Part shown: piece by piece, positions 22,091 through 34,861 of the stretch
Position numbering within the stretch: position 1 is the stretch's first letter
Layout of the letters: every line of letters starts with the position of its first letter
Source of the DNA: Phragmites australis
Lineage: Eukaryota > Streptophyta > Magnoliopsida > Poales > Poaceae
DNA length: 64,000 nt
Direction of reading: 5' to 3'
NCBI RefSeq assembly: GCF_958298935.1
Contig: NC_084938.1
Location: 28,129,501-28,193,500 of the forward strand
The notes under the pieces: model-generated
What the model saw: the letters and a program-made list of their open reading frames with translations, nothing else
What the model was told of the DNA's origin: nothing
Databases searched by the model: none
Position numbers and translations under genes: made by a program

Positions 22091-25000
22091 TCATGGTACC
22101 ATGAGCAGCTTCTTTATGAATCCAATAACCTTTGGCACATCAACCGTCCATGCAACTGAAATCGGTTTGTAGCCTGACCATGGATTCTCTGAATTCCACC
22201 TGCACCATAGAGGGAACAAGCAATCAGAAACACATTGAGCTTCTGGATTAACTTTTGCCTGGGTTTGCTTACGCCAAGACTTCTAAAGTAATTTGTGAAA
22301 TTCAAATAATAGTCATGTGTGTGTAAGGATGTCGAAACTCGAAACATTCGGTAGGTCAAGTTTATGTGAGTTCTTCAGAAATAGTACAGTGGCATACCTT
22401 TTCAATCCCTGATCCATCAATGTGTGGCCACTGCAAATGCCCTGGGTCTCGACTCTCACCACACCCTTCTTGAATGTGAAGTACTCGGGATGAACTAAGG
22501 CAGTGAAGCTCACAGGATCGTGAAGGAAAATTCCTGAATAGATTGCAATGTTAGGTCAAAACTGTTTTTGTTTTATTTTTCAGATTTTATAGCACTAGGC
22601 AAAATCATAAGAAAAGTATTATTTTCATATACCATGGAAGCCATCAGACTTGGCATGCCAATCCCTGTAGAACTTGCACATGTCAGATAAGAATTGTGCA
22701 TGCTTCCATTTTGAGTTTTGTAGCTCCAAAAGGTCTTCGTCTGCAATAACAGAATTTGCATGGTGAACTAATAATTAACCCCAGAACTTGAACTATGAAG
22801 GTGAGAGCATCAACGAACAAACCTGTAAAGCAGACTTGAGTTGTTATGTTGATGCCAACCACAACAATATCTGCTCCTGAGGTAAACACTATGTCAGCTG
22901 CTTCTGGATCTCCATGAATCTGCAGAGTTATACATTCAAGGTTTTAATTCTCGTGTTACTGCCTTTGCCTCATCATGTATTATGCAGAAGTTTAATGTGT
23001 ATGTGTGACATTACATTTGCTTCAGCTGCAGGGTTGACATTTCCAGCCGCAAAGAAAGCTCCACCCAGCACAACTATTTTCTTCACTTTGCTTGCAAAGG
23101 AAGAGTCCCTTTTGATGGCCTAAGAACACAAACACAGAATCATATCCTCTAGCACATCATAGACAGCACGATTAATAGGTTTATTCCGTGATTGTAAGCA
23201 TACCAATGCGACATTTGTCAGGGGCCCCAACGCAAGTACAGAGACCTCCCCAGGAAACTGAGATACCTTATTAACCAGGAACTCAGCGGCACTTTCCTTA
23301 ACCATCTTAGTAGTGGGTGCCGGAAGAAACAGATTCCCAATGCCATCAGACCCATGAACAAAGTCAGCAACACAGGGTTTTCCTCCCTAAAATACAAAGG
23401 ATCTGACATTCAGCTCAACCAAGTGCACCATCATATGCACTAAAATGGTACTATAAATGCAAACACTGAGTAGGTAACTTAGTAGTATTGCAAATCTAAA
23501 GTCTGAACTCCATCTAGCATTTAAATATGAAGCCCATGCTACATCTACCGACTCCAGAGTATCAATAAGTAAACAATATGGCCTGTTGTATAAACAGAAA
23601 AATAAATAACTACCTTAAGCGAACCCCTGCTAGCATATAAAAAACTGTAGCATGTACTTCCGTCCGATACATTAGAAACACAATTTTGTCCTATTGTTGA
23701 ACTTTAAGCTAATCGCTTTGATGGATGCAAATCAAGTCAGACTACAAGTTGTAGATACATAATATAATATGCACAGAAACGTTAAGTGAATATTTCTCAA
23801 GTTTCTTTGCTGGGCGCCACAAAATAACATGAAGGTGTATCGCAAGCTAACATACCTTGAGGGGCTCCAGGCTGCCCTCCGCTACTGGAATTTCAGGATG
23901 TCCTGCTCTCTCACACTGTCCTTTTAAGAATCAAACCTGTTAGTGAAACCAAGAAAGAAAAGAAAGAAAGATCAGCCGTCTCAAACCCTCACCAGTAATA
24001 GTGCGTTGCGAGTTGCACCCTTCGTGCTGACATTTCCAAATATAGTCGTCATCCCGATGATTTCAACACTTGGTTCTCCAAACGCCATTAGGATTGTCAT
24101 ACTATCATCTAGAAACAGGATTGTGGAGAACAGACAGTGAGAATGGGACTTAACTCCTTACGAATCCAATGTTTTTTGAAAAGGACTTACAATACAGATA
24201 TCATATAGAAGTACCCGAATGATAACTTCGTATTTTTTAATACTAACTAAGCTTCCAATGCTGCAAGTTGATGTAGCATAATCAAATAGTTTATGCTAGT
24301 ATTCTAGACCTGTTGAGTCCTTTCATTGATTGTTACCTGTAACAAGTCAATATAGTCTGATTGCTAAGAATTTTGCGAGGATTATAAATATTTATGACCT
24401 TGAAACTTCCCAGTCGGTTTAGATTGAATATTCAAATTTGAATAAAATAAGCTTTCATGAGAATGTTTAGCACACATAGTCATACTCAGGAATATCATTA
24501 TCAAATACACATATCCATTACACAGTCAAACACATTGTGCACTATGAAATTGTTTGTGTCAATTCACCCGCCATCTGATAAACTACTAAATCCATAGCTT
24601 CGCGAAGCTTGTGGCTAAATTGATGGCGAATCGTCTAGCTCCAAGGCACAGCATGACAGTATCTCCCAATCAGAGTGCATTTGTTAAGGGGCGCACTATT
24701 CATGACAACTTCTTGCTTGTTCAGCAGATTGCAAAAATTTTGCATCAGCAAAAGGCGCCAAGGATCTTGATGAAGTTGGATATTTATAAGGCATTCGACT
24801 CCGTTCCTTGGCCTTTCCTACTAGAATTTCTCTCTCATCTTGGCTTTGGTCGCAAATGGTGCAATTTATTATGTGCTTTTCTCTCAACTTTGAGCACTCG
24901 GTGAGCCTGGAGAAGTGATTGAGCACCGCCGAGGACTTAGGCAAGGTGATCCGCTGTCTCCGATGATTTTTATCATTGTCATGGATGTCCTAAATGCTTT

Positions 25001-27546
25001 GTTTATGAAGGTAGAAGAGGAAGGTCTCTTGCAGCCTCTAGCAACAAGGCTTCTCAGCCACCGGGTGTCCCTGTATGCGGACGATGTGGCATTGTTTCTC
25101 AGACCTAATGCGACTGAGCTTGGCCTTGTGATGAGCATTCTTGATATGTTTGGAGAAGCCTCTGGTTTGCGTACAAACGTTCAAAAGTGTTCAGTTCCTC
25201 CCATCCAATGTCAAGAACAAGATATGGAGGAAGTGACGGCTGTTGTGCCATGTGCAGTTTCAGCCTTTCTCTGCCGCTACCTGGGCCTCCCTCTCTCTTT
25301 GAAGAAACTGACTAAAGCCGACATCCTTCCCTTGCTGAACAGAATTGCGAATTGTATACACAGGTGGAAAGTCGATCTTATGACGAAGGCAGATCATGCA
25401 ATGTTGGTTAGTGCGGTGCTCAATGTCATTCCCATCTATCACCATTGGGTCTTTCGAAGTGGGCTATTAAAGCAATAGACAAACTATGATGTGGGTTTCT
25501 ATGGAAAGGGAGAAAATAGGCTAATGGAGGTAATTGTGTTGATTGGCAGAAAGTTTGTCGCCCGCTGGAGTTAGGAGGCTTGGGAATTCATGATTTACAT
25601 GTTCTTGGCTTTGGTTTAGGAAGATTGAGCCGGAGCGACCATGCGGTGGCTTTGGTTTAGGAAGATTGAGTCGGAGCGACCATGGGTTGGACTTGATCTC
25701 CCTGTGAGCACCGACACCAGAGCCATGTTTGTGATTTCGGTTTCCTCCTTGGTGGGCGATGGTGCCACCACACTTTTTTGGACTGGCTGTTGGATACATG
25801 GTAAGTCCATCCAAGATTTAGCGCCGTCCCTCACAGCTTCAATACCTCGACAGGTTCAATCACTAAGAACGGTCGAGAAGGCCTTGGAGGACCGCTGCTG
25901 GGTGCGTGACATAAAAGGTGGTCTCTCAACGGCAGCCTTGATACAATACCTTTAGCTATGGGACACTCTCCAAAATATTGTGCTAAACCCCGATGAGGCT
26001 TATCGGCATATCTGGCACCGTATGGCCTCAGGCCAATTCTCTACGAAGTCGGCCTATCTCGCCTACTTCACCAGCAGTACTCGTTTTGAGTCTTGGAAGA
26101 GACTATGGAAGTCATGAGTGTCGCGTTGTTGCAAATTCTTCCTTTGGTTGAAGATTCTCAATCGCTATTGGACAACGGATCGCTTGGCGCGTCGTGGAAT
26201 GTATCACCCCAAGAACTGCCCGTTCTGTGACCAAGAAGAGGAGTGTGCAGCACACCCTCTGCTCTTGTGTTTTCGCCCATGAGATGTGGTTTAGGCTTTT
26301 GCCAAGTCAGTTTGCAGCAGCTCTCGCCCTCTCCTGCCGAGGACACCTTCACTGTTTGGTGGCGTCGAGCGCATCAACATGCATGCAAGGACCGTAGGAA
26401 AGGGCTCAACTCGTTGATCATCCTCGGAGCATGGTGGTTGTGGAAGCACCGCAATGATTGAGTGTTCAACAGGACTACGCTGAGAGTTGAGGTGGTTCTG
26501 CAAGAGATCTCGACGGAGGCGTGGCTTTGGATTTTGGCAAGGGCGAGAGGGCTTGGAGCCCTATGGCAGGATTAGTCCATGTCCCAGCCTAGCTCCCTGG
26601 TGTTGTTGTTTTAGCTTTGGTTTTTTTATCTTTCACCTTTTCTTCTTGCTTTCTGTTGCTCTGCCTCTAGGGGCATTGTAAATAGGAAACGATCTTTCTT
26701 TCATCTATAGTACAAAGAAACGCAACTCTCCTACGTTTTTAAGAAGAAAAAATAAACTACTACATAAGTCTATATACTGAGTTGACAGTGTGTCACACTC
26801 ATACAACTACTTGTTTAAGCATAACATGCTCAACCATATGGTTGAGTTGGGTGTCAACAGACAGGTGGGCCCAACGCATGTGCGACTTGTCCGCACTAGA
26901 TCTTTGCCATCAGGCGCTGTTGCAACATGAGTCCCTTTTTCAGACTCGCAACATCAGTTACTGCGTTGTGAACTTGCAGCGATTATCTCACAGAAAATTG
27001 ATACTAGCAAATTAACCAAGGTTGCAGCTTTACTACTCCAGCAACAAGCAAATTAGTTTACCAAGGTCGCACCTTTCCTATCCACTGTGGAGTGCAATTA
27101 ACACTTATAGTGTACAAGATGATGACAGAGTGTTGGTGGATGGCATGACTGATTGACGCCGTCGTTCTCATCGACGGGTGAGATCCCGAAGCCATCACGT
27201 GTGAGTAATTCAAAGTTACTAACTTTCCTAGCGCAACAAAACTTTGACGAAAGATTTAAAAAGAAAAGCCAAAATTGCTGGCCTCCTATCCTATTCCTAC
27301 GGTTACGGCCTCTTGTTTGTTTCTCTCCCCCCGTTTTCGACTCCATTGCGGTTGGGAGTTGGCAACGTATTGTATTCTAAATGGATAAAAAAAAAATCGA
27401 ACTTTAAGCGAAAGAAACAATGGGCTCAGGGGCCGAAGACAATGAAGGAGGAATTTGGGGAGACTGAATTGAAGAAACGCACCGATGCCGGGATCCGTGT
27501 CGATGATGACCTTATCGCGGAGGATCTGCTGGCCGTCCTGCCCCAT
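22091..27546 (-). CDS. URH1: Uridine/inosine nucleoside ribohydrolase (URH1 type)
   Basis: Cytosolic nucleoside hydrolase that splits uridine (and related nucleosides) into base and ribose in nucleoside salvage and breakdown. Nine exons on the minus strand join in phase: 27546-27483, 24108-23993, 23915-23856, 23386-23204, 23119-23015, 22919-22823, 22740-22633, 22533-22398, 22199-22091 (TGA), giving 325 residues. The calcium/ribose-binding signature DTDPGIDD is at residues 16-23, split by intron 1. NVNPAAEANIHGDPEAAD and the C-terminal WTVDVPKV block are intact. The start is the ATG at 27546; the frame stays open upstream, so a longer 5' end is possible. Intron 1 (3.4 kb) contains a LINE in the opposite orientation. 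The C-terminal motifs place it with Arabidopsis URH1 rather than URH2, from memory. Confidence 0.93.
24592..26751 (+). mobile_element. 5'-truncated L1-type LINE inserted in URH1 intron 1
   Basis: Plus-strand reverse transcriptase fragments run in order: FAKLVAKLMANRLAP, SAFVKGRTIHDNF, LMKLDIYKAFDSV, then after a frameshift RRGLRQGDPLSP and the catalytic YADD (about 25076-25087). Then come LGLPLS, and at 26140-26270 the zinc-binding RT tail (LWLKILNRYWTTDRLARRG, CPFCDQEEE). Several stops and shifts make it inactive. It ends in an A-rich tail (26741-26751). The 14-mer ATAAACTACTAAAT (24578-24591) recurs as ATAAACTACTACAT (26752-26765), a target-site duplication with one mismatch, which fixes both ends. 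Confidence 0.88.
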
Positions 27547-28330
27547 CCCGAGCCTTCCCTCAAGAACAGGACACTCAGGCTGAACCAAAATTACCGCGCT
27601 GCAGTAATCCAATCTGAATCTGTATCCTGGGTAGACAGACGCCGAGGAAGAGTAAGAGAGCGCGAAGCGGAAGACGACGAGAGGAGATGTCGAGTCGGAC
27701 GCAACCCCTCTGCTCGCTCTGCACTTTCTCTTCTCTGAATCTTGTGCCTTTTGCTTCCTTCCGCCTGCCTTCTCTTGCCAGAATTTATAGATGAGACAAC
27801 GGAGGAGGAGAGGAGTCGAGTCCGAGTAGAGAATACAGATGTAGAGGTGTCGTCAGTCCGGACGTGATTAGTAGATATTAGAGTGGATTAATTAATTAAC
27901 TATGTTAATTAACAGGACAGAGTGGTTGGGGAAAGGGCAGGGCAGGCAACCATGTTGGTGGTGGCCGGAGCTGCCGTCGGATCTGGATGCACGGTGGACA
28001 GACCAGGACACGTGGAGAGCTCGACATCCATGTCCATGGGAGAGCTGGAGCTCTCCGACACTAAAGGAGCATGACGCCGAACCAACAACTGTGTTCTTGC
28101 ACTTTGTGCATGCAAAGATGGGATCAGCAGATGAGGCGTGTGTGGTGAAGAATAATACGATTGAGAAGCTTGCTCACGAAACACAGGAGAGCGGCTACCT
28201 CACCGACCGCTAAAATCAGCATACTTAATATGCCTTTTTATTTTCTAATATTTTCTAGTTAGTTACAACTACTTTTGTTCTTTTTACTTGTTATCTAGAA
28301 CATCGACACGATGCTCAGTATAAATATTTT
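27547..28330. other. Upstream region of URH1, no other gene seen
   Basis: Presumed 5' UTR and promoter of the minus-strand hydrolase; no clear TATA box was chosen. Reading frames at 27902-28213 (+) and 27909-28184 (-) overlap each other and resemble nothing I recognise. Confidence 0.45.
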
Positions 28331-28467
28331 GATATTACTTTTTATAATTACTTCTATAAAATTTGTTAACATATAATCATATGAAAGTATTTTACAATTG
28401 ATATTACTTTTTATAATTATTTCTATGAAATTTGATACCATATAATCATATGAAAGTATTTTACAAA
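28331..28467. repeat. Tandem duplication, 69-bp unit, two copies
   Basis: The unit starts gatattactttttataatta and ends catatgaaagtattttaca. Copies lie at 28331-28399 and 28400-28467 and differ at about five positions. Confidence 0.85.
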
Positions 28468-30022
28468 GAGAATCCACTTATATCGTTTGCATGTGACAAA
28501 TTCTAACAATTTTATGTATATTAGTAATCAATTTTTTATAATTAGCTACAGTATTTAAAATGATGTCTATTTGAGAGCACATGTTTTTGAAGCAGTAGCT
28601 TAATTAACTTAGCTGGAGTGAAGAGTAGGATATGGATAATGGAGTAGATGCGCCGCCGGCCTTTGGTTTTCCGCGTGCACTAGTGCATCTGAAACTATCC
28701 ACCGCACGGCTTTGTCAGCATTGTCATCCACTGTGAAGATTAGCATGCGTATATAGAGAGGGGGAGGAAGCATTTCCTGTGCTCTTAGGTGTATATGCTA
28801 TCCTCTGATTGGTGTTTAAAAAGGAGTACTATATTTTAAAAAATAGTATATATCTCTTAGAAAAAATATATATTTTGTTTATAAAGAAAAATGCACAGTT
28901 CAGATGCTTATCGTGTATATATATATAATTAAGGACGACGGCAATGAGCTGAGATGCTTATCGTAATTGTCTCACTTGTTTCTTGGAATCTACCTAGCAG
29001 CTTCCATCTGTCTCTGATCACCGATGGACAGACAGGAGAAGAACATGCATGTATTCTCTCTGTCTTCCTGCATTCCCAAGATGCAGATGCACTCCGGATG
29101 CCTGATGGATCCAAGGTGGCACACAGCCACAAGCATATTCTTCTTGCTTCCATCCTTCATCAATCTAATAAAAAGCGAGTAACCTTTCATTTTTTTCCTG
29201 ATAACTTGCATTGACCAATGTAGGCTGTCGCATGAAAATGCAAGGTAATTTCTTAGTTGTTGACAATTTCAGGAAGATCACAAAGAAAATGGTGATCATG
29301 TCTAGAAGGAACAAAAATGAGCAGTGTCAATGGAAAAGTCCAAAGCCATTTTTCTTCCTACATGTGGCACTGGCAGTAGAGGAAGGAGAAAAGAGGAAAG
29401 GAGAAGAATAGTAAGAGGGAGAAGAGTAAAAATAAGGAGAGGTGGGGTTAAGCCCCTCTTATTTCTCTGCATCCATCACTGACTAGCTCCATACATAATA
29501 GCCTAGTAAGTCCATGCTCTACCAAAAAAAAAAGGTGCAAATGGGTTTCTTTTTTAAAAAAAAATGGTGCAAATTCACTCAAAGGCATATGTACAAGTTT
29601 CCAAAAATTCTAAAGATTCACATGTGCTAGATCCAGGAACTGAACCTGACAAGAAGAAAACCATTAATTCCATGAGAGGAACCACGCGATTTTTACGCCA
29701 CAAATATTCTTTGAGACCTGGTTAGGCGTCGCTTTATCACAAGAGTTCCGACTCGACGAAGAGACAGAGAGAGCTGCTGACTTGTCCACGTGTGCCTGTG
29801 TCACTCAGGGTTTTCCTTTTTATAGACAAAGGAACCGAAATTAGGTACACATCTATTTCACCTTTTTCCTTGACATGGCTTGCAACACAATCTCCATGTG
29901 CTCAGTATTCTGTGTTTGCCGACGCTCTATGTTTTGAAGCGGATTTTGTTTTGTTTTCCTTAAAAACACAAAAGATGCGGCTTGATTAAATTTATAAGTA
30001 GCTAAACGATTGTGTGTTGCAA
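28468..30022. other. Gene-free AT-rich region
   Basis: I see no supported gene. Frames at 28929-29214 overlap on both strands and have no recognisable domain. A-rich tracts lie around 29523-29570. Confidence 0.5.
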
Positions 30023-30375
30023 CAAAAATATAAATATTAAATGTAGTAACATCAAGTATAAATTTAATATATGAAGATGTAGATATGTAATAGGAATACC
30101 GTCGAACGAATATGTCGGGAGTGATGTCATAGTTTGATTTTAGATGAGATTAAAAAAGAGAAAATTATCTATTAATTTTTCTCCTAACTTTTTATTTATT
30201 TTTAATAGTAAAATTGATCATATATCTATAGTCGGTAATGTGACGAGGAGGTTGGAGGACGAGGGTATATGACAAAAGTGAGTAAATTATTCAAAATTTA
30301 AGAGTTTTTATTATATGAAAGGAGAATAGTGGATGAAGTGATGCGTGAAACAACTCGTGTTTTTATATAATACAG
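30023..30375. repeat. Dispersed repeat, copy 1
   Basis: About 350 bp similar to 60838-61190 in the same orientation. Shared phrases include aaaaatataaatatta, taccgtcgaacgaata / ttgccgaacgaatac, ttagtaaaat-like text, and a shared end (aactcgtgttttt / aacttgtgtttta). Probably a MITE family of unknown type. Confidence 0.65.
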
Positions 30376-30807
30376 ATTTCAACCTTATGAATGAAAAATG
30401 AAAGAAAAAGGTCCATATTGTCTACTCAACTATTGATTGAGTCTGTTTGTCTCCTCAAATCGCAAAATCAGATATCTTATTTCCTTCAACTATTTAAATT
30501 AGTATATTTTACCTCTTTAACTGATTTTGATAGTGGTTTTGTCCAATATGGCGACAACTCAGTCTATCCGGTTGGCAACGTTTTGCTAACATGACATAAA
30601 AAAATCAAAAAAATCACTAAAAATACTAGAGACATTTCTAAGACATTTTGTGAAAAAAATTAAAAATAATGTCCTTTACATCATATTTCATAGAGAGGAA
30701 GCTTAAAAAGAAAAAGAAAAGGCATGCTTTAAAAGAAGTGCAGCTCATTTATTAACTCATGTCAAGAAAAATATTAACATGCAACGCATATTTTTTATGT
30801 GTAGTGT

Positions 30808-33354
30808 TGAAAGGACAATGATGTCGCCTATAGGGGGGGTGAATAGGCGTTTTTACAAAAATTCAACCCTTTCTACCGTTGGCCTAAACTTGCAGCGGAA
30901 TATAAACTAACGAGTTTTTCATAAGAGAAAAACCTAAATATGCTAGGCTCAACTAGTGCATAATCACCCTAAATAAGTGTGAAAATTACAATACTAAGGT
31001 GACAAAAATTACTCAATTCTAGCAAGAGATATGCAATAAAACTTAAATTAAAAAAGGCTGAAAATACTGTTTATATGCCTGGAATTACTGTTCACACCGG
31101 AGTCTCCGGTGTAGTCCGGATACTCCGGTGTGTACAGGTCCGGAAACTCCGGTAAAGTCCGGATTCTCCGGTTTCTATACAGAATAGAGCCCGAAACTGA
31201 ATATAAATGATGAGTAGAGAGTTCTAGATTAAACCAGGTGATGTCGTGTGTTCCCGGAGATGATTCCAAGTAGATTCACGAAGAACCTACACTCAAATAC
31301 ACACAAACAAGTATATCGAGCAATATGCATAAAGATTTGAGCAAGAACATAAATGAAAGGAAATAAGAGAGGAGACACAAAGATTTGTTTCCCGAAGTTC
31401 GAATTCACCACCGTGAATCCTACGTCTCCGTTGAGGAAGCTCCAACGAGCCGGGTCTCTTTCAACCGCTTTCCTTGATCCACTCTTGATTTCTTTCCTTA
31501 CGGAGGCGAAATCAAGCCTTTCACAAACTTCCGCGGCAACCCACAACCTTGGGTGCTCGCCGGCGACACCTAGCCGGCTAGGAGGCTTCACCTCCAAGAG
31601 TAACAAACGCTTCGAGAACTTCTTGTCAAGAACTCAAGTGCTCAAGATTGGATTTTAGCTCACTTGCACTCAATCTTCCAATCTCTCAACCCAACTCACT
31701 TTTCTTCTCAAATCACACACTAGAATGGAGTGGGAGAGGTTCTTTTGGCTCTAAAAATGTGTTCTTTCGTGCCCCTTGCAGCAGCCCCAAAGGATGGGGT
31801 GAGTGAGGTATAAATAGCCCACTCCAAACAACTAGCCGTTACTGTTTTTGTCAGAACTGACCGGAGTATCCGGTGAACACCGGAGTATCCGGCCCTAAAT
31901 CCAAATACGGCGTCAAAACGGTCACATAACGTGTCAGAACTAGCCGTTATGCTCTTTTCTGGACTTTTACCGGAGTATCCGGCCTATACCGGAGTCTCCG
32001 GTCGGCACTTAACCCAGAAAACAGCCCCGGAGACTTCCCGGAGTCTCCGGCCACTCCAGGTACCGGAGTATCCGGACTTCACCGGAGTCTCCGGCCTTTC
32101 CAGGTACCGGAGTATCCGGCCTACACCGGAGTCTCCGGCCACAGCACAGCTGACCTCCGAAAAACGGCAATAACTTTTGATTCCGGAGTCCGATTTCGAC
32201 GATTTTGGACTCTATGGAAAGTTTATTCAGAGGGCTACACATCCCAACTGAATTCATGACCTAAAACACATAGGATCAAATTAGTAACACTCCAAAACCC
32301 ATTTTGGACACTTCCGCACTTTCCGCTCCGGACTCTTAACAACAAACTCTCACTTTGGGTTTGGTTGGGAACTCTTGAGCACTGAGACACGACAATTAGC
32401 TCACGTTGCATCCCTCTTAATAGTGCGGCATACCTAGACTCAATTTCAAAGATAAAACACATTTGAACCAATTTGAGCCTTTGAAAACTTTCAAGTACCG
32501 CTTCTTTCTTTCAAACCTTGAGGGTTGCCAACTTCCATAAAATCTTCACTCTATCTCTTCTTGATTCTTCATATGATTGATGTGAATCATCCATAGCTTC
32601 CAATGGCCTCGCACGGCCCATCGGCGCAAAGCCTTCACTCGCTCTTCACCACCGCCTTGGTCCTTCGGCGTCAAGCCATTTGCTTGCCCTTCACCACGGA
32701 TGGTCCATCGCAGCCGAGTCTTGCTTGCCCTTCACCGTCTTGCCATAGAAAACCACTTTGTATTCAACATCTTCAAGGAATTTATTTTATCAAATATAGA
32801 GTCCACTCTTGTTCTTCATTCTTGGCATATATGATTTCAATTCAACTTATGCCTTTTTATGGATCCTAACCCCAACTCACTCTCAATCACAAAGCACATG
32901 GGTTAGTCCATAAAACTAAATGACAAGTCATACCTTTAGTTACTTGATCCCCATAAGTAACTTAGCCTTCAAGCTTATTGCTAATCTTATTGAGCTCCTT
33001 CTTCTTCTTATGAGCATCACTAAAATCTCAATGGCTTTTGATGCAATTCTTTGAACTCATGGTTTTTCTCAAAGAATCTATGCTTCATCACTTATGCATC
33101 TCCTATGGAATAACCTAATAACAATTCTCAATATGATTGTTAGTCCATAGGCATTGTCATCACTTACCCGAGCATCACCTAGAGCTCATTCATCTTGATG
33201 CATTTTCAATCTTCTCATTTACCTAGAGCTCATGCATATCTCTCATCCATGCATCACCTATGGAACAACCTACTAACAAACTCAACACCATCATTAGTCC
33301 ATATATATTGTCATTAATTACCAAAACCACACATAGGGGCTAGATGCACTTTCA
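30808..33354 (-). mobile_element. Solo-LTR-like insertion, 2.5 kb, with AGTGT target duplication
   Basis: Ends TGAAAGGACAATG (30808) and GATGCACTTTCA (ending 33354) give TG...CA with 6-bp inverted tips TGAAAG/CTTTCA. AGTGT lies directly on both sides (30803-30807 and 33355-33359). The homologous, uninterrupted site at 17540 (tgtgtagggtgtatctt) confirms the empty site. A 5-bp duplication with TG...CA ends fits an LTR. No coding domain lies inside, hence solo LTR. The minus strand start TGAAAGTGCATCTAGCCCC resembles long copia LTRs of grasses (SIRE/Maximus type), recalled and not verified. The frames inside are unrecognised. Confidence 0.7.
31095..32142. repeat. Clustered CCGGAGTMTCCGG motifs inside the solo LTR
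   Basis: About fifteen copies of a near-palindrome of the form (A)CCGGAGT(A/C)TCCGG or its one-sided forms lie at about 31095-31175 and 31859-32142. Spacing is often 14-30 bp. CpG-containing palindromes this regular stand out from the AT-rich surroundings. Confidence 0.8.
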
Positions 33355-34584
33355 AGTGTGTACCTTAAGAGAATCTATAAAATTAGTTTCACTTCATTTA
33401 GAGTTTTATTAGTTTCTCCATATTTTTTACAAAGTTCACAAGCATAAAGTGAACATGCTAAGAGAAAACATTGTAATTAACTTTATCATGTCTAAAATTA
33501 TTTTTCCTACACAAAACATTATTTAAGTAAATTAATAAAAGTGGTTTCACTAATTTTAGGGGTGTGATGGATTGGTTATGCATTAATCTAGTTGCAGCAC
33601 ATTTCCTTAATCTTGCATGTTACAATAATTATTTCTTAATTTCATGTATTTTTAGAAGATAGAGGATCATGTAATAAGACTAAAAAAATTAGTTTCATGA
33701 TTTTTGATTAGCAAATGATTAACTATGCAATTAACTAGTTTTAGAAAATACATTTTCTCACAGAAAATATATAATTTTTCATGAGTATAAATACTTTTAT
33801 CATGTAGATCATGTTACAAGGAAGAAAAAAATTATTTTATTTGATTTGAAACTTAGATGAATTAGTTGTCGATTTTACAAAGAAACTAACAAAAACCAAC
33901 ATGTTCACTTTATGCTTATGAACTTTGTAAAAACCATGAAGAAATTAATAAAACTCTAAATGAAGTGAACTAATTTTTATAGATCTTCTTAAAGAACACC
34001 TACACATAAAAAAATATGTATTTACGTGTTAATATTTTCCTTAACGTGAGTTAATAAATGAGATGCATGCTTTTTTTAAGCTTCCTCTCTATGAAATATG
34101 ATGTAAAGGATATTATTTTTGATTGTTTTATAGAAAGTCTTAGAATTGTCTCAAGTATTTTTTTAATTTTTGTGAATTTTATGATTATTTAAAAAATAGT
34201 TTTTTTATATCACACCAGCGAAATGATGCCAATAAGTTTGGTTGAATTATCGCCAAGTAAGACGGAACTACCATTAAAACTAGTTAGAAAACTAAATTAC
34301 ACTAATTTAATTTAAATAGTTAAAGGATGTGAAATATCTGATTCCATATGAAAAAAAGATTTGAGTAATAGTCGAGGGCGATAATATAGTCTCTCAGGCC
34401 CTTTGGGCCTTATTTCCATAAAAAGTAAGATTCGGGCTGATATAGGCACACAGTGTCTATCCGCGGACCCGTCCACAGAAGCCCAAGGCTGGCCCATATT
34501 TATCCTGCAGCGGCCCAGACAGCCCATTTCACCCACACCTGTAACCAACGGCTGGCAACGACCCACGTGGCATCCATCGGTATC

Positions 34585-34631
34585 TAGGGTTTTGCTTCCG
34601 CTCCTCGCTCTCACTCGCCGCTCGTATAAAA
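34585..34631 (+). promoter_or_regulatory. RPL10A promoter: telo-box and TATA box
   Basis: TAGGGTTTT (34585-34593), the reverse of the plant telo-box AAACCCTA, precedes TATAAAA (34625-34631). Copies of GGCCC/GGGCC (site II-like) occur at about 34396-34525. This arrangement is common in plant ribosomal protein promoters. A 5' UTR intron is likely at about 34706-34838 (ccaag|gtaccc ... cctacag|ggag). Confidence 0.65.
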
Positions 34632-34861
34632 CTCCAGCGCCGCCGCTTGTGCCCCCCCCCCCCCTCCTCTCTCGCTCCGTCGCTCGTCTCGCGGCAAACT
34701 CCAAGGTACCCGACCGCCCCTCTCGCCGCCTTCTCCTCTCTTGCTCCCACTTCGATTCGCGAAATCTTCTCTTTTGGTGCCCTGTTTGTCCTCCATTTCA
34801 CCGGATCTAACCTTCTTTTTTTCTTCTTTTCCTACAGGGAGTTGAGTGATCGATTGCAACC

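Larger units (their letters stand above)
30409..34380. mobile_element. Long-inverted-repeat (foldback, possibly MULE-like) element, split by a later insertion
   Basis: The left arm (30409-30807, continuing at 33360-33460) is inverted at about 33885-34375. For example, cctttacatcatatttcatagagaggaag at 30668 reappears reversed near 34080-34110, and atttcttcaactatttaaatta-like text near 30480 is matched in reverse near 34300. The loop, about 33460-33885, is single copy here but matches the interior of the hAT element at 17337-18090. The outer end ggtccatattgtctactcaac resembles rice Mutator-like termini from memory; no target duplication was confirmed. Outer limits are approximate. Confidence 0.6.

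Noticed and set aside
27546..27612. An earlier URH1 start at 27612
   Set aside because: That codon is TTG, not ATG. The first ATG in frame is at 27546 and gives the expected N-terminus just before KVIIDTDPGI.
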